Shown here: piece after piece, positions 41,748-54,219 of the stretch
Position numbering within the stretch: position 1 is the first letter of the stretch
Layout of the letters: each line of letters starts with the position of its first letter
Origin: Thinopyrum elongatum
Lineage: Eukaryota > Streptophyta > Magnoliopsida > Poales > Poaceae
Assembly (NCBI GenBank): GCA_011799875.1
Contig: CM022300.1
Span: 232,076,903-232,140,902 of the forward strand
Length of the DNA: 64,000 nt
Direction: 5' to 3'
Made by a program: the position numbers and the translations under genes
The notes under the pieces: model-generated
What the model was told of the DNA's origin: nothing
The model's input: only the letters and a program-made list of their open reading frames with translations
The model's database searches: none

Positions 41748-43550
41748 TAGGAAAGCGCGCTCATCGAGTTCATCTGTGAGAATCGGGACATCTTTGAATG
41801 GAAACCTTCTGACATGCCTGGTGTACCGAGAGAATTCGTTGAGCACCACCTTAATGTTGATCCTAAGATGAAACCAGTTCGGCAATACCTCCGGCATTTT
41901 AACGAGGAGAGATGCAAGGCTATTGTGGAAGAAGTAGCCCGGCTCCTAGCTGCCGGGTTCATCGTCGAAGTATTTCATCCTGAGTGGCTGGCTAATCCAG
42001 TGCTTGTCTTTAAAAAGAACGGCAGTTGTCGTATGTGTGTTGATTACATAGATCTCAACAAGGCTTGCCTCGAAGACCCGGTTACCCTCCCCGCACTGAC
42101 CAGATTATCGATTCCACTACTGGTTGTGAGAGTTTGTGTTTTCTGGATGCTTACTCCAGCTATCATCAGATTAAGATGGCTGTTGAGGACCAGGAGAAGA
42201 CGGCTTTCATCACACCCTTTGGGGCTTTCTATTATGTCTCGATGCCTTTCGGGCTTAAGAGTGCCTGGGCGACTTATCAACAGTGCGTGCAGAATTGTTT
42301 TCACAATCAGATTGGGCGCAATGTTCATGCTTATGTCGACAACATTTTCGTTAAATCTCGGAACAAGGAGACTTTGCTGGATGATCTCAAGGAGACTTTT
42401 GACAACCTTAGGCGATACAAGATGATGCTCAACCCGGCCAAGTGTGTCTTTGGAGTTCCAGCAGGCAAATTATTGTGTTTCCTGGTGTTTGAAAGAGGCA
42501 TAGAAGCAAATCCAGAGAAAATTAAAGCAGTCACTTCCCTTGGTAAGCCGGCCAACATCAACGATGTGCAGAGGATGGCGGGTCGTATTGCTGCCTTAAG
42601 TCGGTTTATAAGCCGCCTGGGTGAAAAGGCTATCCCTCTGTATCAGATGTTGAAGAAAACGGATAACTTCGTCTGGAGTGACGCTGCAAACAATGCTTTT
42701 GAAGCCCTCAAGAAACAGTTGGATGAGCCGCCCGTCTTGGCTACTCCTATTGACAAAGAGCCTATGCTCCTGTACGTTGCTGCCAATAACAAAGCTGTAA
42801 GTGTTGCAGTTGTCGTGGAGCACAAGGAGGCAGGGAAAGAATATCCTGTTCAGAGGCCGGTCTACTACATCAGCGAAGTCTTGACAGAGTCCAAACAGAG
42901 ATATCCACATTGGCAAAAGCTGGTATTCGGGGTCTTCATGGCGAGTCGTAAAGTTGAAACATTATTTTCTGGAACACCCAATAATTGTGGTTAGTTCTGC
43001 CCTGTTGGGAGACATCATTCAAAATAGAGAAGCCACTGGAAGGATTGCTAAGTGGGCAATTGAGCTTGGGCCACATCATCTGAAATATGTGCCTCGAACA
43101 ACCATCAAGTCCCAAGCACTCGTGGATTTCATCAATGATTGGATTGAACTTCAAGTTCCTGAAGAAAGGCCAGATAAAACTTATTAGACAATTCATTTTG
43201 ATGGTTCCAGACAGTTGGAGGGCTCAGGGGCTGGAGTTATCTTATCTTCCCCAGGAGGTGATAAATTTTGTTATGTCTTGAGAATAATGTTTCCCTGCAC
43301 TAACAATGCAGCTGAGTATGAAGCTCTCCTCCATGGTCTCTGGATGGCTAAGGAGACGAATATCAGCCAGGTCAAATGTTTGTGCGACTCAGATTTGGTT
43401 GCTCAGCAAGTCTCTAGAATGTGGGATTCCAAGGACCCCCTCATGGCGGCTTACCGGCAGGCGGTGACTAACATTGCAGGTCATTTTAAGGGTTATCAAG
43501 TGGATCACATTGATAGGCGGCCCAACAAGGCGGCTGATGCATTATCATGA
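41748..43550 (+). pseudogene. G4 reverse transcriptase and RNase H
   Basis: RT begins with VEHHLNVDPKMKPVRQ (about 41840), KNGSCRMCVDYIDLNKAC, then a frameshift near 42085-42100, CFLDAYSSYHQIKM (first catalytic Asp) and the box YVDN at 42332-42343, where YVDD is required; the second Asp codon GAC has become AAC. A second frameshift lies near 42945. RNase H follows with TIHFDGSRQLEGSGAGVIL, NNAAEYEALLHG and CDSDLVAQQ. TAG 43185 interrupts just before RNase H and TGA 43548 ends the block. Enzymatically dead. Confidence 0.88.
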
Positions 43551-44954
43551 CTCGGTGCTCAACGTAAGCCAGTCCCTCCCAATGTTTTCCTTGATGTCCT
43601 TCATAATCCTTCTGTCAAACTGCCGTCTGAGGAAGATCTGGCCATACCTGACCTCGAGGCACAATTGGTGGCGGCTTTACATGCTACCCCTGACTGGACG
43701 GTCCCTTATTTGACTTATCTGACTCGAGGCGAGCTCTCTGAGGATGAACTTATTACTCGTCATATTGTTCGCCATTCAAAATCAGTGACTATTGTTCATG
43801 GCAAGTTACACAGACGAAGCATGACTGGTGTTTTTCAACGTTGTGTCTCCCCTGAGGAGGGCCGCGAGATCCTTAATGAGATTCACTCTAGCGACTGTTG
43901 TCACCATGCCGGCTCAAGATCATTTGTTGCAAAGGCTTTTCAACACGGTTTTTATTGGCTCACTGCTCATGCAGATGGTTAAAACATCATGCGCAAGTGT
44001 GATGGATGTCAGAAGTTTGCACGATAGGCTCATGTGCCGGCTCAAGAACTCCAGATGATTCCCAGCACTTGGCCCTTTGCAGTCTGGGGGCTTGATATGG
44101 TTGGTCCGTTCAAATGGTCCAAGGACAAGAAAACCCATCTTCTTGTGGTTGTTGATAAGTTCACCAAGTGGGTTGAAGCAGAACCTATCAGTAATTGCGA
44201 TGCAGAAACAACAGTCAAGTTCGTGAAGAAGTTGATCTTTCGTTTTGGTTATCCACACAGCATCCTCACTGATAATGGGACTAACTTTTCCAAAGGATCC
44301 ATGAAGAAATTCTGTCAGCAAGAGCATATCTGGCTTGACATGGCCTCTGTGGCACACCCTCAATCCAATGGTCAAGCAGAACGTGCTAACCATGAGATTT
44401 TACGTGGTATCAAGCCTAGACTTATGGTTCCTCTTGAGCGTACTCCAGGTTGTTGGGTCGAGGAGCTCCCTTTTGTCCTCCGGAGCATATGAACCACCCC
44501 CAACAGATCAACGGGTTATACGCCCTTTTACATGGTTTATGGTGCTGAAGTAGTACTCCCAAGTGATATTCGTCATGATTGTCCTAGAGTGGCGGCTTAT
44601 GTTAAAGCAGACAATGAGACGGCTCGACAAGATTCCCTTGATGCTTTGGAGGAGGAACATGACTTTGAAGTATCACGATCAGCAATCTATCAACAAGACC
44701 TACGTCGCTATCACAGCCGTAGAGTTCGTAGCCGTACTTTCCAAGAGGGCGACTTAGTGCTTCATTTGATTCAAGATCAAACTGGTATGCATAAGCTTTC
44801 ACCTCCTTGGGAAGGACCTTTTGTCATCAGCAAAAACCTCAACAACGGGTCATATTATCTGATTGACATACGTGAACACAAGAAGTCACGTACATCTAAG
44901 GACGAGACCAACAGGCCTTGGAACATTGCTCATCTCCGTCCTTATTACACATAG
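43551..44954 (+). pseudogene. G4 integrase
   Basis: Zinc-binding HHCC region: HHAGSRSFVAKAF and CDGCQKFA (about 43900-44020). Catalytic core D, D, E: GLDMVGPF, LTDNGTNF and NGQAERANHEI. C-terminal domain up to WNIAHLRPYYT, stop TAG 44952. In-frame stops at TAA 43980, TAG 44028 and TGA 44490; the frame is otherwise continuous. Integrase would insert the cDNA. Confidence 0.88.
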
Positions 44955-45817
44955 AGCCACTGGCTCCAACCTTTGTACATACATCAGTGTATATATCTTT
45001 TTATGATCAATGATAATTAAGCCGGCACCCCCGAAACTCTAGGTCTCTGCCATTTCGTCCAAAATATTGTGTATGAGTCTTTATTCTTCGATCATAGGTC
45101 ATTTGGGGGCTTCCAACTCAGCGAGTTTAGCTCATAATAACCCTCTTAACTTGGCATATGCCAGAATATCATGGTTAAACCTGCATGTTTGCTTGATGCT
45201 CATCCGCCAAGATGACCCGACGTACTCTTGACAGTCAATCTATTACGACCCTCAACTTGTCAAGGTTAAAACACCGGCTTAAGTCATGTGAGAGCCGGCC
45301 TACAAAAAGCTGGGACAAACCATGGGCTATCACTCCAGCTTCATTGAAGCAAGACTCGAGCCTCGAAAGCCGGTCTTTTTGTCGAGCCTCAAAAGCCGAC
45401 TTAATATTTATATGTGTTTGTTTAACTTATCTGTTCTACACACTATCTATTTTTTACAGGGTTATCTCTGTTGATCATCAATTGGCCATAAGCCGTCAGG
45501 TCATTATTACACTGGCTTATATTTTTCATAAAAATTCCAAAAAACGACCATGAGTTGTCGGGTCAACTAGCACACCGGGTTATGATGACATACGTCTATC
45601 CACATAAGGAATTGCAATTGGCTCATCCAAACAATGCCTTGCCATATTTCACAGAAGTTGAGATTTCATAAATGTGCTGGGTGGGTCAAGAAAAGCACCA
45701 CACCAGCCATAAACAATTATAATTCAAAAGTATCAAAAGTGCATGAAGGCACCACAGACGCCAGAGTTTGTATTATCCTACTACATAGCCACACCAGGGC
45801 TCAAGTAATTCATCACA
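44955..45817. other. G4 spacer between pol and antisense ORF
   Basis: No gene. Short GCCGG(C/T)TT words recur, as elsewhere in this element. Plus ORFs at 45212-45553 and 45634-45957 have no support. Confidence 0.5.
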
Positions 45818-48800
45818 GTTTTTTCAGAGTCGTCTACTCCTTTGAGTCGGCTCCTGTGCCCTCCGGGTTAGCCTATTCTGGGTTGACTTCTTCATGCTCG
45901 CCAGTGGTAGATGACTCCGAGTTATCCTACACCGACTCTTCTACGTCCTTGATCTGAAGGTTGTCCAGATTCCAGTCGATAGTAGTTAAGGCTTGGAAGA
46001 CGGCGTCGTCATGCATGATAGGAGATGGGTCGGCATCAGGGGGAAATATATGCTTACGCCATTATGGAGTCAGGTCAAAAGGCGTATAAGATGGAGGTTG
46101 AACCCGTGTGTTGTTGTTGTCATAAGCCGCCTGATATTTCTTCAAGTCCATGTCTTCGACAAGTTGACTTGCAAGTACTCGAGTCTCCTTCACACAACGG
46201 GCGTAATCTGCTGGAGAATATTCCATCCCATCATCCTTGTATTGTGGAAACCCTCCAGCCATCTCCGACGGGTCAATATCTGGTGCATAGGCTTTAGCCC
46301 AGCTCAGCGAGGATATCGCTCTTGCTCGGGCGGCTGATTTCTTCAGCTCTTCAATCTGCTTCGGAATAGTTGAGTTGATTCAGTACATCTTTTATCAATT
46401 TCGGTGGCTCTTTCCCACCCATTATAGCTTTAAATGTAAATGGGCTTCCAGCATACAATTTCTCCAGCAAAGAGTACACAGCCTTCAGCTGCATTAAGTT
46501 GTCTTCCTGGAGATTGCGAATTCTATTACCTGCAACAGTTTCAATGTATGAGCCGCCACGCGGGTTATTTCCTATATATGACTCGTCGGGCGAGTTACTA
46601 TTATTGATTCAAGGAGTTTCTTACCAAATATGGCCTGTGTCATTTGGGCGATATGGCGTTTCAACCCGGGCAGTTCTTCAGTAACTGTATTTAGCTGGCC
46701 TTCAGCATCTTCTACACGCTTAATCAAAGCAGCTTTTTCAGTTTCGAAGGCGGATCGTTCTGTTTCTAGAGCCGCCTTTATTTTCTCCAACTCTTCACAA
46801 GAAGATTGTAATTTTGATTCGGCTTTGACTCGCAGCGTCTGCTCGGCATCAAGTTTTTCTTTAAATTAGCCAATTCTGACTCGGTCATGGTCACAACTTC
46901 CTGCAAAGACAGAAAATTCATTTACACGTCGTTTTACTAATCCCAAGCCGGCAAACACGTACAACCCAGTACTTCGGGGCTATGATAGGAAAATCAATTC
47001 TATTATTGAAGTCCCAAGCAGTTGCCAGCAATGTACTTAGCACTTGGGGGCTAATGCATGTCATTTATTCTTCAAAGATAACACAAGAAAGATCCGTCTC
47101 AGTTCATAAAAATGAGTCGGCCCTTGGGGGCTACAGGATACTTTAGAAAAAATCTTTTCTTTGGAAGACCCGACTCATCTAAGGAAGATGAGCTGACCCT
47201 TGGGGGCTACATGGTGTTTCTTTCAACATATTTCTATTTGAAGAACCGGCTTATCCTTGGATTATAACCCAGCCCTTGGGGGCTACACTTCAACATTTCA
47301 AATTTCTACACATAAGTCTTATACATACTCAATTCTTCCTATGTTTAAGACTTGGGGGCTACATAAGGATATATAGTACTAGAGTTAAAAATCTTCATAC
47401 CTCATACTTCCTCTTTATCTTGTTCACCATGCTGGCTTCCATGTCCCGACTTGTCGAAAGACAGCTCAAGTAGCCTGCGTGCAACTCATCTGCACTAAAA
47501 TCATCAAAGTTGGGAGCTCGAGTTTTGATTTTCCCTTTGCAGACAAAGGCGCCTCACCTTTGGCAACAAGTTTGGTCAGCACGCTTGACGCTTCCGGAGT
47601 TTTATATGCCTCCCTAGTAATAATGACCTCGTCATGCTTTTGAGAAGGGGTATCTTCAGTCATCTTTGCTGGACTAGAGGCATAAGCCGGACTTGGTGGG
47701 TCAAGATCGCCCCTCGTGTTAATGAGGGTTGGATGGCGCATCCATTGCCTCAGTAGCTACTGTTTCATTTTGTTGGGGCGGTTCAACTTGTTCATCATGA
47801 TGGTCTTCAGGGATTTCAGTGTGGGCCTCAGGGGTCACCAAAGTCTGGTCCTCTGAATCAAGAATTTTAGGAGTTGTTGATGGCTCACCAACTTTACTCT
47901 TCTTGGCTTTGGCTTTGGCCCTGCAAACAAGACAGGATGTTAAAATATATATGCGGTAATGACCATGATAAGTAGGGTTGTTGGTAAAGTACGATTCATT
48001 TAAAAAACACTACCCATGGTTGATGATGAGGGGTGGCAGCTTTGAAGAAGTCGAGTCTCCAAATGATGGTGGCGACTCCTGATAATTTGAATCAGAGAGG
48101 TTAAGAGGTTGCCTAATAAGGTCGGCTCGAGGAAGAGAAGAGGTTGGACTGTGTGGCACCTCATTATGTCGCTTACGGGCGGCTGATGTGTTAGGTAAGC
48201 CGATCGTAAGGTCTCTAGAATAGCTTCAAGTTTGGTGCCTTGATTCATGCTGTGTTTTCTTCAAAAGAAAGTTTGGATCCAAATGAGCGTCGGGATGAGA
48301 AAATCTTACTTTTCGAATAACCCGCCTAGTTTCCTCTGGAGACAAGGATTCTGAGCTGGAGGAAATGGAAATTACCTCAACATCATCAGCCCGTCTCATT
48401 TCAGTGTCACCTTGAGAATAAGAAGAGTCAGCAAGTTCAATAAAAGACGGCCAAGGGAGTCAAGTTCTACCTCCGACTAATCATCAGCTACCGCTGACTC
48501 ATCTCTAGCTATCAGCTCATTCTCAGCAGCAGGTTTATTCCTTTTTTGAGCCGGCGCAGCTTTAGACTTGGTCACCTGTGTTTTCTTTTTCTTCCTGTTC
48601 CAGAATGGAGAGTTGGCCTGCACAATTTTAAACAAGTTCAACAAGTGAGTTTAAGTTAAGGATTGATGAGCCGGACAAGTGATTACAAGAATACTTACTG
48701 GAGGATCCGGGTTAAGGGCATAGAATAGTTTAAGCCCCGTTTTGTTGCAGTTTTCTTGAGACTCCTCAAGCAGCTTCTTTACGATCTTGTTTATCTCATT

Positions 48801-49582
48801 AGCTGACAATTCAATGGGACTGTACCGTTGCATGTCATTTGAGTCATCGGAATAATTGCACATTAAGTCATCTCGGCGACTTAGTGGCAGGATCCTCCAG
48901 GTAATCCAGCATCGGGTTAAATCAACCCCAGTTAAACCATTGATTAACAAAGCCCTCAGCTTTGGATATGCGTGGGCGACTTGAGCACGCTCTTTTGGAG
49001 GAGCCCAGCTAGGGAGTTCAAAAGTAGTAGGAAGACAGTCAGGTCTATAACCCGGCAAGGGGTTCTCATCAGCAGGAGCTGTATTCTTACAGTAGAACCA
49101 GGTTTTAACCCATCCCTTAGGGTAACTCGGCAGAGTAACTGGAGGAAAAGAATCATCTCTCTGCCTCTGAATCGAGAGCCTACCAAGTTCTAGGCTGGGG
49201 CCATCAGCACACTTAGTTTGACGGTTGATATAGAAAAATTCCCTGAAGAGAGGAACGGTAGCCTGTATTTCCAAATACACTTCACAGTGAATTTGAAATT
49301 GGCACAGATTGGATATAGAGTTTGGGCCAAGGTCTTGAGGATGAAGTTTGTAGAAACTTAGGACTTCCCGGAAATTTTTTGACTCGGGTGGAGAAAAGCC
49401 CCTAAGGAGATGATCTATAAATACCATGACTTCTCATTCGCCGGGTTGGGGAACATTTTCTCCTCGAGGAACTCGCCAGCCAATCACCTCTTGAGCAGGC
49501 AGAAAACCTTGTTCTTTATAATCATTGAGTATGACTTGGGCAACCTGGGAACTCACCTAGTTGCAAATTGTGGTTTTTGCCA
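45818..49582 (-). pseudogene. G4 antisense additional ORF, multi-exon and decayed
   Basis: Minus strand, start taken at the ATG at 49582 (MAKTTICN, followed by a stop). The best block is 48651-49427, 258 open codons with FIDHLLRGFSPPESKNF, a typical N-terminal part of plant gypsy-type transposon proteins, and GWVKTWFYCKNTAP. Later pieces (47466-47741, 46572-46790 coiled coil, 46062-46262) are separated by stops and probable introns; the acidic C-terminus ends near 45818. Its position opposite to pol is the same as in G1 and G2. The function is unknown; in Tat-type elements the antisense ORF is conserved across species (known). Confidence 0.7.
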
Positions 49583-50260
49583 TGATGAGCCACCAAAGTA
49601 AGGATAAGAACTGCGGAAATATGAACGGAGGTTCATTTATGAAGCGACAACTCGCCAGGTGGGCCGGCTTAACAACAGAGTAATTTCTCAATCCGGCGGA
49701 TTACAGTCACAATGATGAGCCGGCAAAACATAAAGACGCCTTATGCTAAAATGGGGATTTCTAATTTTCCGCTAAGTGCTGGACAAACAAGTATCTATCC
49801 AGAGCACCTACAATTATGGATCTACGAAGGATGCAAAAAGGAAAAAAAATTGCGAAACCTAAAGAAAGCAGTGGAAGTAGCGGTTGATTTGCTTGAGGAT
49901 CCAGTGGAGGACCTAAGGTTCTTAGATTCAAAAATGGAATCAAAACTAATACCGCCATCTTTTTAAAGTCATGGAAGGTTGGATCTACATAATACTGGTG
50001 CTAAAAGGTAGAGGAATTCTGACGAACTACAACGGGATAATGTAGATTTGATAGAGAGGGATTCATGTACCTGGATGCAACGGCGGACGGCAAAGATGCT
50101 CGGTCAGACTCTGGTGATAAAAAAGCGACGCAGCAGTCTCGGACGAGGTGGCCGGCAAAGGTCAGGCTAGTGCGGCGGTGTTCCAGATGCATGCGAAGCG
50201 TGAGCGCGAGGAAGAAGAAGTGAGGTTGAAAGGGTAAAAGAGAAAAGGAGACCCCCTCGT

Positions 50261-50273
50261 GCGTATTTATAGG
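50261..50273 (-). promoter_or_regulatory. Minus-strand TATA box for the G4 antisense ORF
   Basis: Reads CCTATAAATACGC on the minus strand, about 690 bp before the ATG at 49582, followed by a pyrimidine-rich leader (CTCCTTTTCTCTTTTACC). The rest of 49583-50584 holds no gene. Confidence 0.5.
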
Positions 50274-50569
50274 GTAGAAAGGAGAGTAAATGGCAAGTGT
50301 GAAAGTCAAGGAGGCACAGTAACCTTTTGAGCAAGGGATGCCTCGATTTTTGGGATAGATGGATATAATAAAAAATTCGTTATGATGTCATGCTACAGTT
50401 CCAGGAAATCCGGAAGATGACGTCATAATTTGAGGGCATGAAGAAACAACAAGTGTGGATTGACATAAGCCGGAATCCTTAACCCAGCGATGAGGCAGTT
50501 CCAGGGAAAGGAAGGCAACTCAAGATAATTGATCAGGTTTAAAGATTGACATGAATAAATTCAAATCAA

Positions 50570-50584
50570 TCTGGGGGCTAACAT
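50570..50584 (+). other. G4 polypurine tract region
   Basis: TCTGGGGGCTAACAT directly before the right LTR; a short purine core, typical of this family. Confidence 0.5.
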
Positions 50585-51135
50585 TGGGGATATAACCCCT
50601 AGATATGACCCACCATGATGGGTCGGGTCATTCAAATGGCGACTTACGATCAAGACTCAAGATGGGCCAAGGCGTCAAGATATCAAGACCTGCTGGACGG
50701 CTCACAGAGTGGGCCAGCTTAGGGCCCTGCACTTGAAGGCGGCGGCTTGATGGCCCAGAAGTGCAAGTCGCCACATGGAGTTTTCCTTAGAGAGTAAGAT
50801 AAGTAGGAAGTATATTAGTACACGGATCACAATATGACCCGGACTCTGTTGTAAGCCCAGGGTCTCAACCTATATAAAGGGAGCCCCTAAGGCGGAAAAG
50901 ACTAAGTTACAAGCTCTCGAGTACTAGGTTAGCCAAGTTGCACCCTTGTAATCGAGATCATCATCATCAATATCAATCAAGTAGGAGTAGGCTTTTACCT
51001 CCACCGTGAGGGGCCGAACCTGGGTAAACCCTTGTCTCTCGATTGCAATCAACCTCGTACAAGAAATCACTTAGCGGCGATGGCCTCATGACTAAGTCCT
51101 TTCACGAGGACATCTGCAGTGACAAAACCATGACA
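50585..51135 (+). repeat. G4 right (3') LTR
   Basis: 551 bp, TGGGGATATAACCCC...CATGACA. TATA box at 50871-50879 and GGCCGAACCTGGGTAAA at 51012-51028. Joins directly to a truncated A2 LTR. Confidence 0.9.
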
Positions 51136-51784
51136 TGTACCAATCTGAGGTTTTGATACAAAGATTGAACACAAGAGAGGAACTAGGGTTTGAGATGAGA
51201 TGGTGCTGATGAAGATGTTGATGAAGATTGACCCTCCCATGATGACAGGGTTGTTAGTGATGACAATGCCTTCAATTTCCCCCTCCCGAAGGGAAGTATC
51301 CCCCGTGGAATCGCTCCACCGGAGAGCAAAAGTGCTCCTGCCCAAGTTCCGCCTCGAGACGGCAGCGCTCCGTCCCGAAAGTCCTCTCCTTATTTTTTCT
51401 AGGGAAAATGGGCTTATATACCAGAAGATGGGCACCAGAGGCTGGCCAGGGGCCCCACTACCCACCAGGGCATGCCAGGGGTAGGCGTGCCCTGGTGCCT
51501 AGTGGGCCCCTGGGTGGCCCCCTCTGGTATTTCTTCTCTCCAATAATATTTATATATTCCAAAATAAATCTTTGTGAAATTTCAGCTCATTTGGAGATGT
51601 GCAGAATAGGTATCTCAGACATAGCTTTTTCAGGTCCAGAATTCCAGCTGCTGGCAATCCCCCTCTTCATGTAAACCTTGCATATTAAGAGAGAAAAGGC
51701 ATTAGAATTGCTTCACAAAGTGTTATATTGATTGAAAACTCTATAAATAGCAGTAGGAAAACATGATGCAAAATGGACGTATCA
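51136..51784 (-). repeat. A2 3' LTR, truncated
   Basis: Matches 60127-60779 closely by eye. On the minus strand it starts TGATACGTCCATTTTGCATC; TATA-like TATATAAG ends at 51413-51420. Its last 870 bp are missing at the G4 border. Confidence 0.88.
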
Positions 51785-51785
51785 A

Positions 51786-51798
51786 CTCCCCCAAGCTT
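51786..51798 (-). other. A2 polypurine tract
   Basis: AAGCTTGGGGGAG on the minus strand, one base from the LTR; nearly the same word as in A1. Confidence 0.7.
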
Positions 51799-53282
51799 AG
51801 ACCTCGCTTTCCCTCAAACGAAAGCCGATATCGATAATCATGTCCACATGTTTAGAGAGAGAGGTGTCGATAAAAACAAAATACGGACATAGTAGCATCA
51901 TGAACACTATTATAACATCAATATTTACCATCATAAAACTTCACATCAACAAGTAACAATTCATCACAACATCAAAGTATAAGGAATAAACTTTCCTGAA
52001 AACAATCAAACTATGTTCTTAGTCAACAATGCAATTGCAATTCATCATCTTTTTAGGAAGGGTCTCATGTCGGAGCTTTTGTTTAGCAAGTCCACATACT
52101 CAACCATCCTTTAGTCTTCTATGATTGCTAATACTCACACCATACATATGGAGCAAAAAGTTTCTGCCAGACACATAGAAAGATAGGGGCTTGTAACTTC
52201 GCCTCCCAACCTATTCACCTCAAGGGTGATGTCAACAATAATAACTCATGATCACTCAAATCCAGCTGGATATATGTGCCTATATCTTTCCCCACCACAT
52301 GATGCTTGCAAAAGAGAAAAATAAGAAGGAATAGAGGAGAACACTATTGACTCTTGCATGAAAAGTAAATGCATAAAACTAAAGGATAGGCCCTTTGCAG
52401 AGGGAAGCAGAGGTTGTCATGCGCTTTTTATTTTTGAATGCGCAAGCTCTTAATGCAAAGGAACGTCACGTTATATTACCCCTTATGATAGCAACCTTTA
52501 TTATGCAGTCCGTCACTTTTATTTCTTTGCCATCACAAGTTCACACAACGCTTATTTTCCCTTACACTAAAAGATCATACATATTTGGAAGCAATTTTTA
52601 TTGCCTTATACACCGATGAGAACTTACTTGAAGGATCTTATTCAATCCATAGGTAGGTATAGTGGACTCTTGTAACATGAAACTGGGTTTAAGGTTTTTG
52701 GATGCACAAGTAGTATCTCTACTTGGTGCGGATTTTTGGATAGCAAAGATATTGGGAAAGCACCACATGTTAGAGGAGCTATGACAATATAAATTCTATG
52801 TGAATATGAACAAACATAAATCATTACATTGTCTTCCTTGTCCAACGTCAATGATTTGGCATAAAATACTTAATTGGGGCTCACAATCATAAAAGATGTC
52901 CAAGATAGTATATTTGCATGTGAATCTTCTCTTCCCTTACTAATTTTTCATGAATTGCATCATTGACCAATGCTATGTTTGTCAACTTTCAATAAATTTT
53001 ACCACTTATACTCTTCCTTATGTAATGTCATTACTTTCCATAAGATTAGCATATGATATTTTTCATTATTTTCATTATTTTGATTGAAACATAAATGTAA
53101 AGAAGCAAAAACTCAAACTACTCTTTATTATATAGCTCTCACTCGATTACATAGATAAATAGATCACGAAACTAGCACTCAAAAATAGATCATGCTAAAT
53201 TTTATTCTACTAAATCACGAAATAGCTAAGGATCGAAGTAAAAACTAGTAAAGATAATAAAAGTGATGGTGAGACGATACCA
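51799..53282 (-). other. A2 3' non-coding region
   Basis: AT-rich with no gene supported; the short ORFs at 52395-52619 and 52642-52851 lack any motif. Equivalent to 12931-15384 in A1. Confidence 0.6.
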
Positions 53283-53324
53283 GGGCACCTCCCCCAAGCT
53301 TGGCACAAGCCAAGGGGAGTGCCC
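53283..53324 (-). other. Hairpin in A2 3' region
   Basis: Outer arms GGGCAC(T)CCCC and GGGGAGGTGCCC type, inner perfect stem CTTGGC/GCCAAG around a 4-base loop. It includes an AAGCTTGGGGGAGG word that copies the polypurine tract, just as in A1 hairpin 1. Confidence 0.6.
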
Positions 53325-53339
53325 ATACTCGTGTACTCA

Positions 53340-53832
53340 AGTTTCCATCTTTGGTGATTGTGGTGGTGATGAAGTCGTGGGCCTGTCCTCTAGCTTCCAT
53401 GGCATAGGTTCACCATCCTAAAAGGATGCCCGAGTCTCCAGAGTCCTGAAAATTGGAGCTAAACTCATACCTTTGAATCTTGCCTCATACTTTTGGTTTT
53501 GAAGATCATAAACTTTGCCTTGGAGGTAATCGATTCGTTCGTTGAACTTGAAGACGATGTCCTTCATTGACTAGCCATCCACCTTGTGGTCACGGTAGGA
53601 TTCCATGATCATGGAGTGGTTGGCACTAAGTCCACATTCACTTGAAAATCTCCTGCTCCACCGCTTCGAGCCTGGCCTCCATGCTCCCCGTATTCTTGGG
53701 CCCTTGAACATCCCGGATGTGAAGCACCCCCTCGCGCATCTCAATGGCTTGAGGGTGCTTCATCACCTTCGGTAGGTAGGGGTTGATGACCTTCTCGTAG
53801 AACTTGTTCTTGGAGGAGCTTGGTGGAGCCAT
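53340..53832 (-). pseudogene. A2 downstream ORF (env position)
   Basis: ATG at 53832 (MAPPSSSKNKFYEKVINPYL). 64 codons open, then stops, with weak continuation to about 53340 including a coiled-coil-like FNERIDYLQGKVYDLQNQ. It differs from the A1 ORF. No membrane segment is seen, so calling it an envelope gene rests on position only. The start is duplicated in A3 (ATG 60893). Confidence 0.55.
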
Positions 53833-54219
53833 GGCGATCTAGATATGACAGAAAAACAGCACGAAACAAGAACAGAGGATATTTCTGCGATACGGTGGTC
53901 AAAACATACGGGAGTATATATAAAGAATTTGTATCTTGCGAAACAAGTATTCCAGAAGAAAACAGAGTCGGGAAGGCTCACAAGGGACCCACTACGTACC
54001 CACCAGCGTGAGCCAGGGGGTAGGCGCGCCCTGGTGCCTAGTGGGCACCTGGGTGGCCCCCTTCGGTGTTTCTTATTTTTGTATTTTTTGTAATATTCCA
54101 AAACTGACAGAAAAAAATTATAGAATTTTTGGAGTCGGTTTACTTACCCTATCACGTACCTCTTCTTTTTCAGGGTTCTGGAATGTTCTGGAAGGTCTCT
54201 TTTATGTATTCCTCCGGTG
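53833..54219 (-). promoter_or_regulatory. LTR-like segment with TATA box before the A2 downstream ORF
   Basis: About 53990-54100 closely resembles part of the A2 LTR (shared GGGGGCCACCCA, CCCACTAGGCACCAGGGC and TTGGAATAT words in the same order). It is followed on the minus strand by TATATATA (53915-53922), 83 bp before the ATG at 53832. The A3 fragment has the same arrangement (60894-61300; TATA at 60975-60980, ATG 60893). Confidence 0.55.

Larger units (their letters stand above)
16988..51135 (+). mobile_element. G4: Tat-type Gypsy element with two nested insertions
   Basis: Left LTR (16988-17531), primer site, gag in three pieces (17620-18718, 28527-29366, 40400-41118), pol (41119-44954), an antisense additional ORF region (45818-49582), polypurine tract and right LTR (50585-51135). 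C1 and D1 are inserted in gag. Without them the element is about 13.3 kb, normal for Tat-type elements with an antisense ORF. No matching target duplication is seen at the outer ends; the left LTR lacks its first bases (TGGGGAT). Confidence 0.9.
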
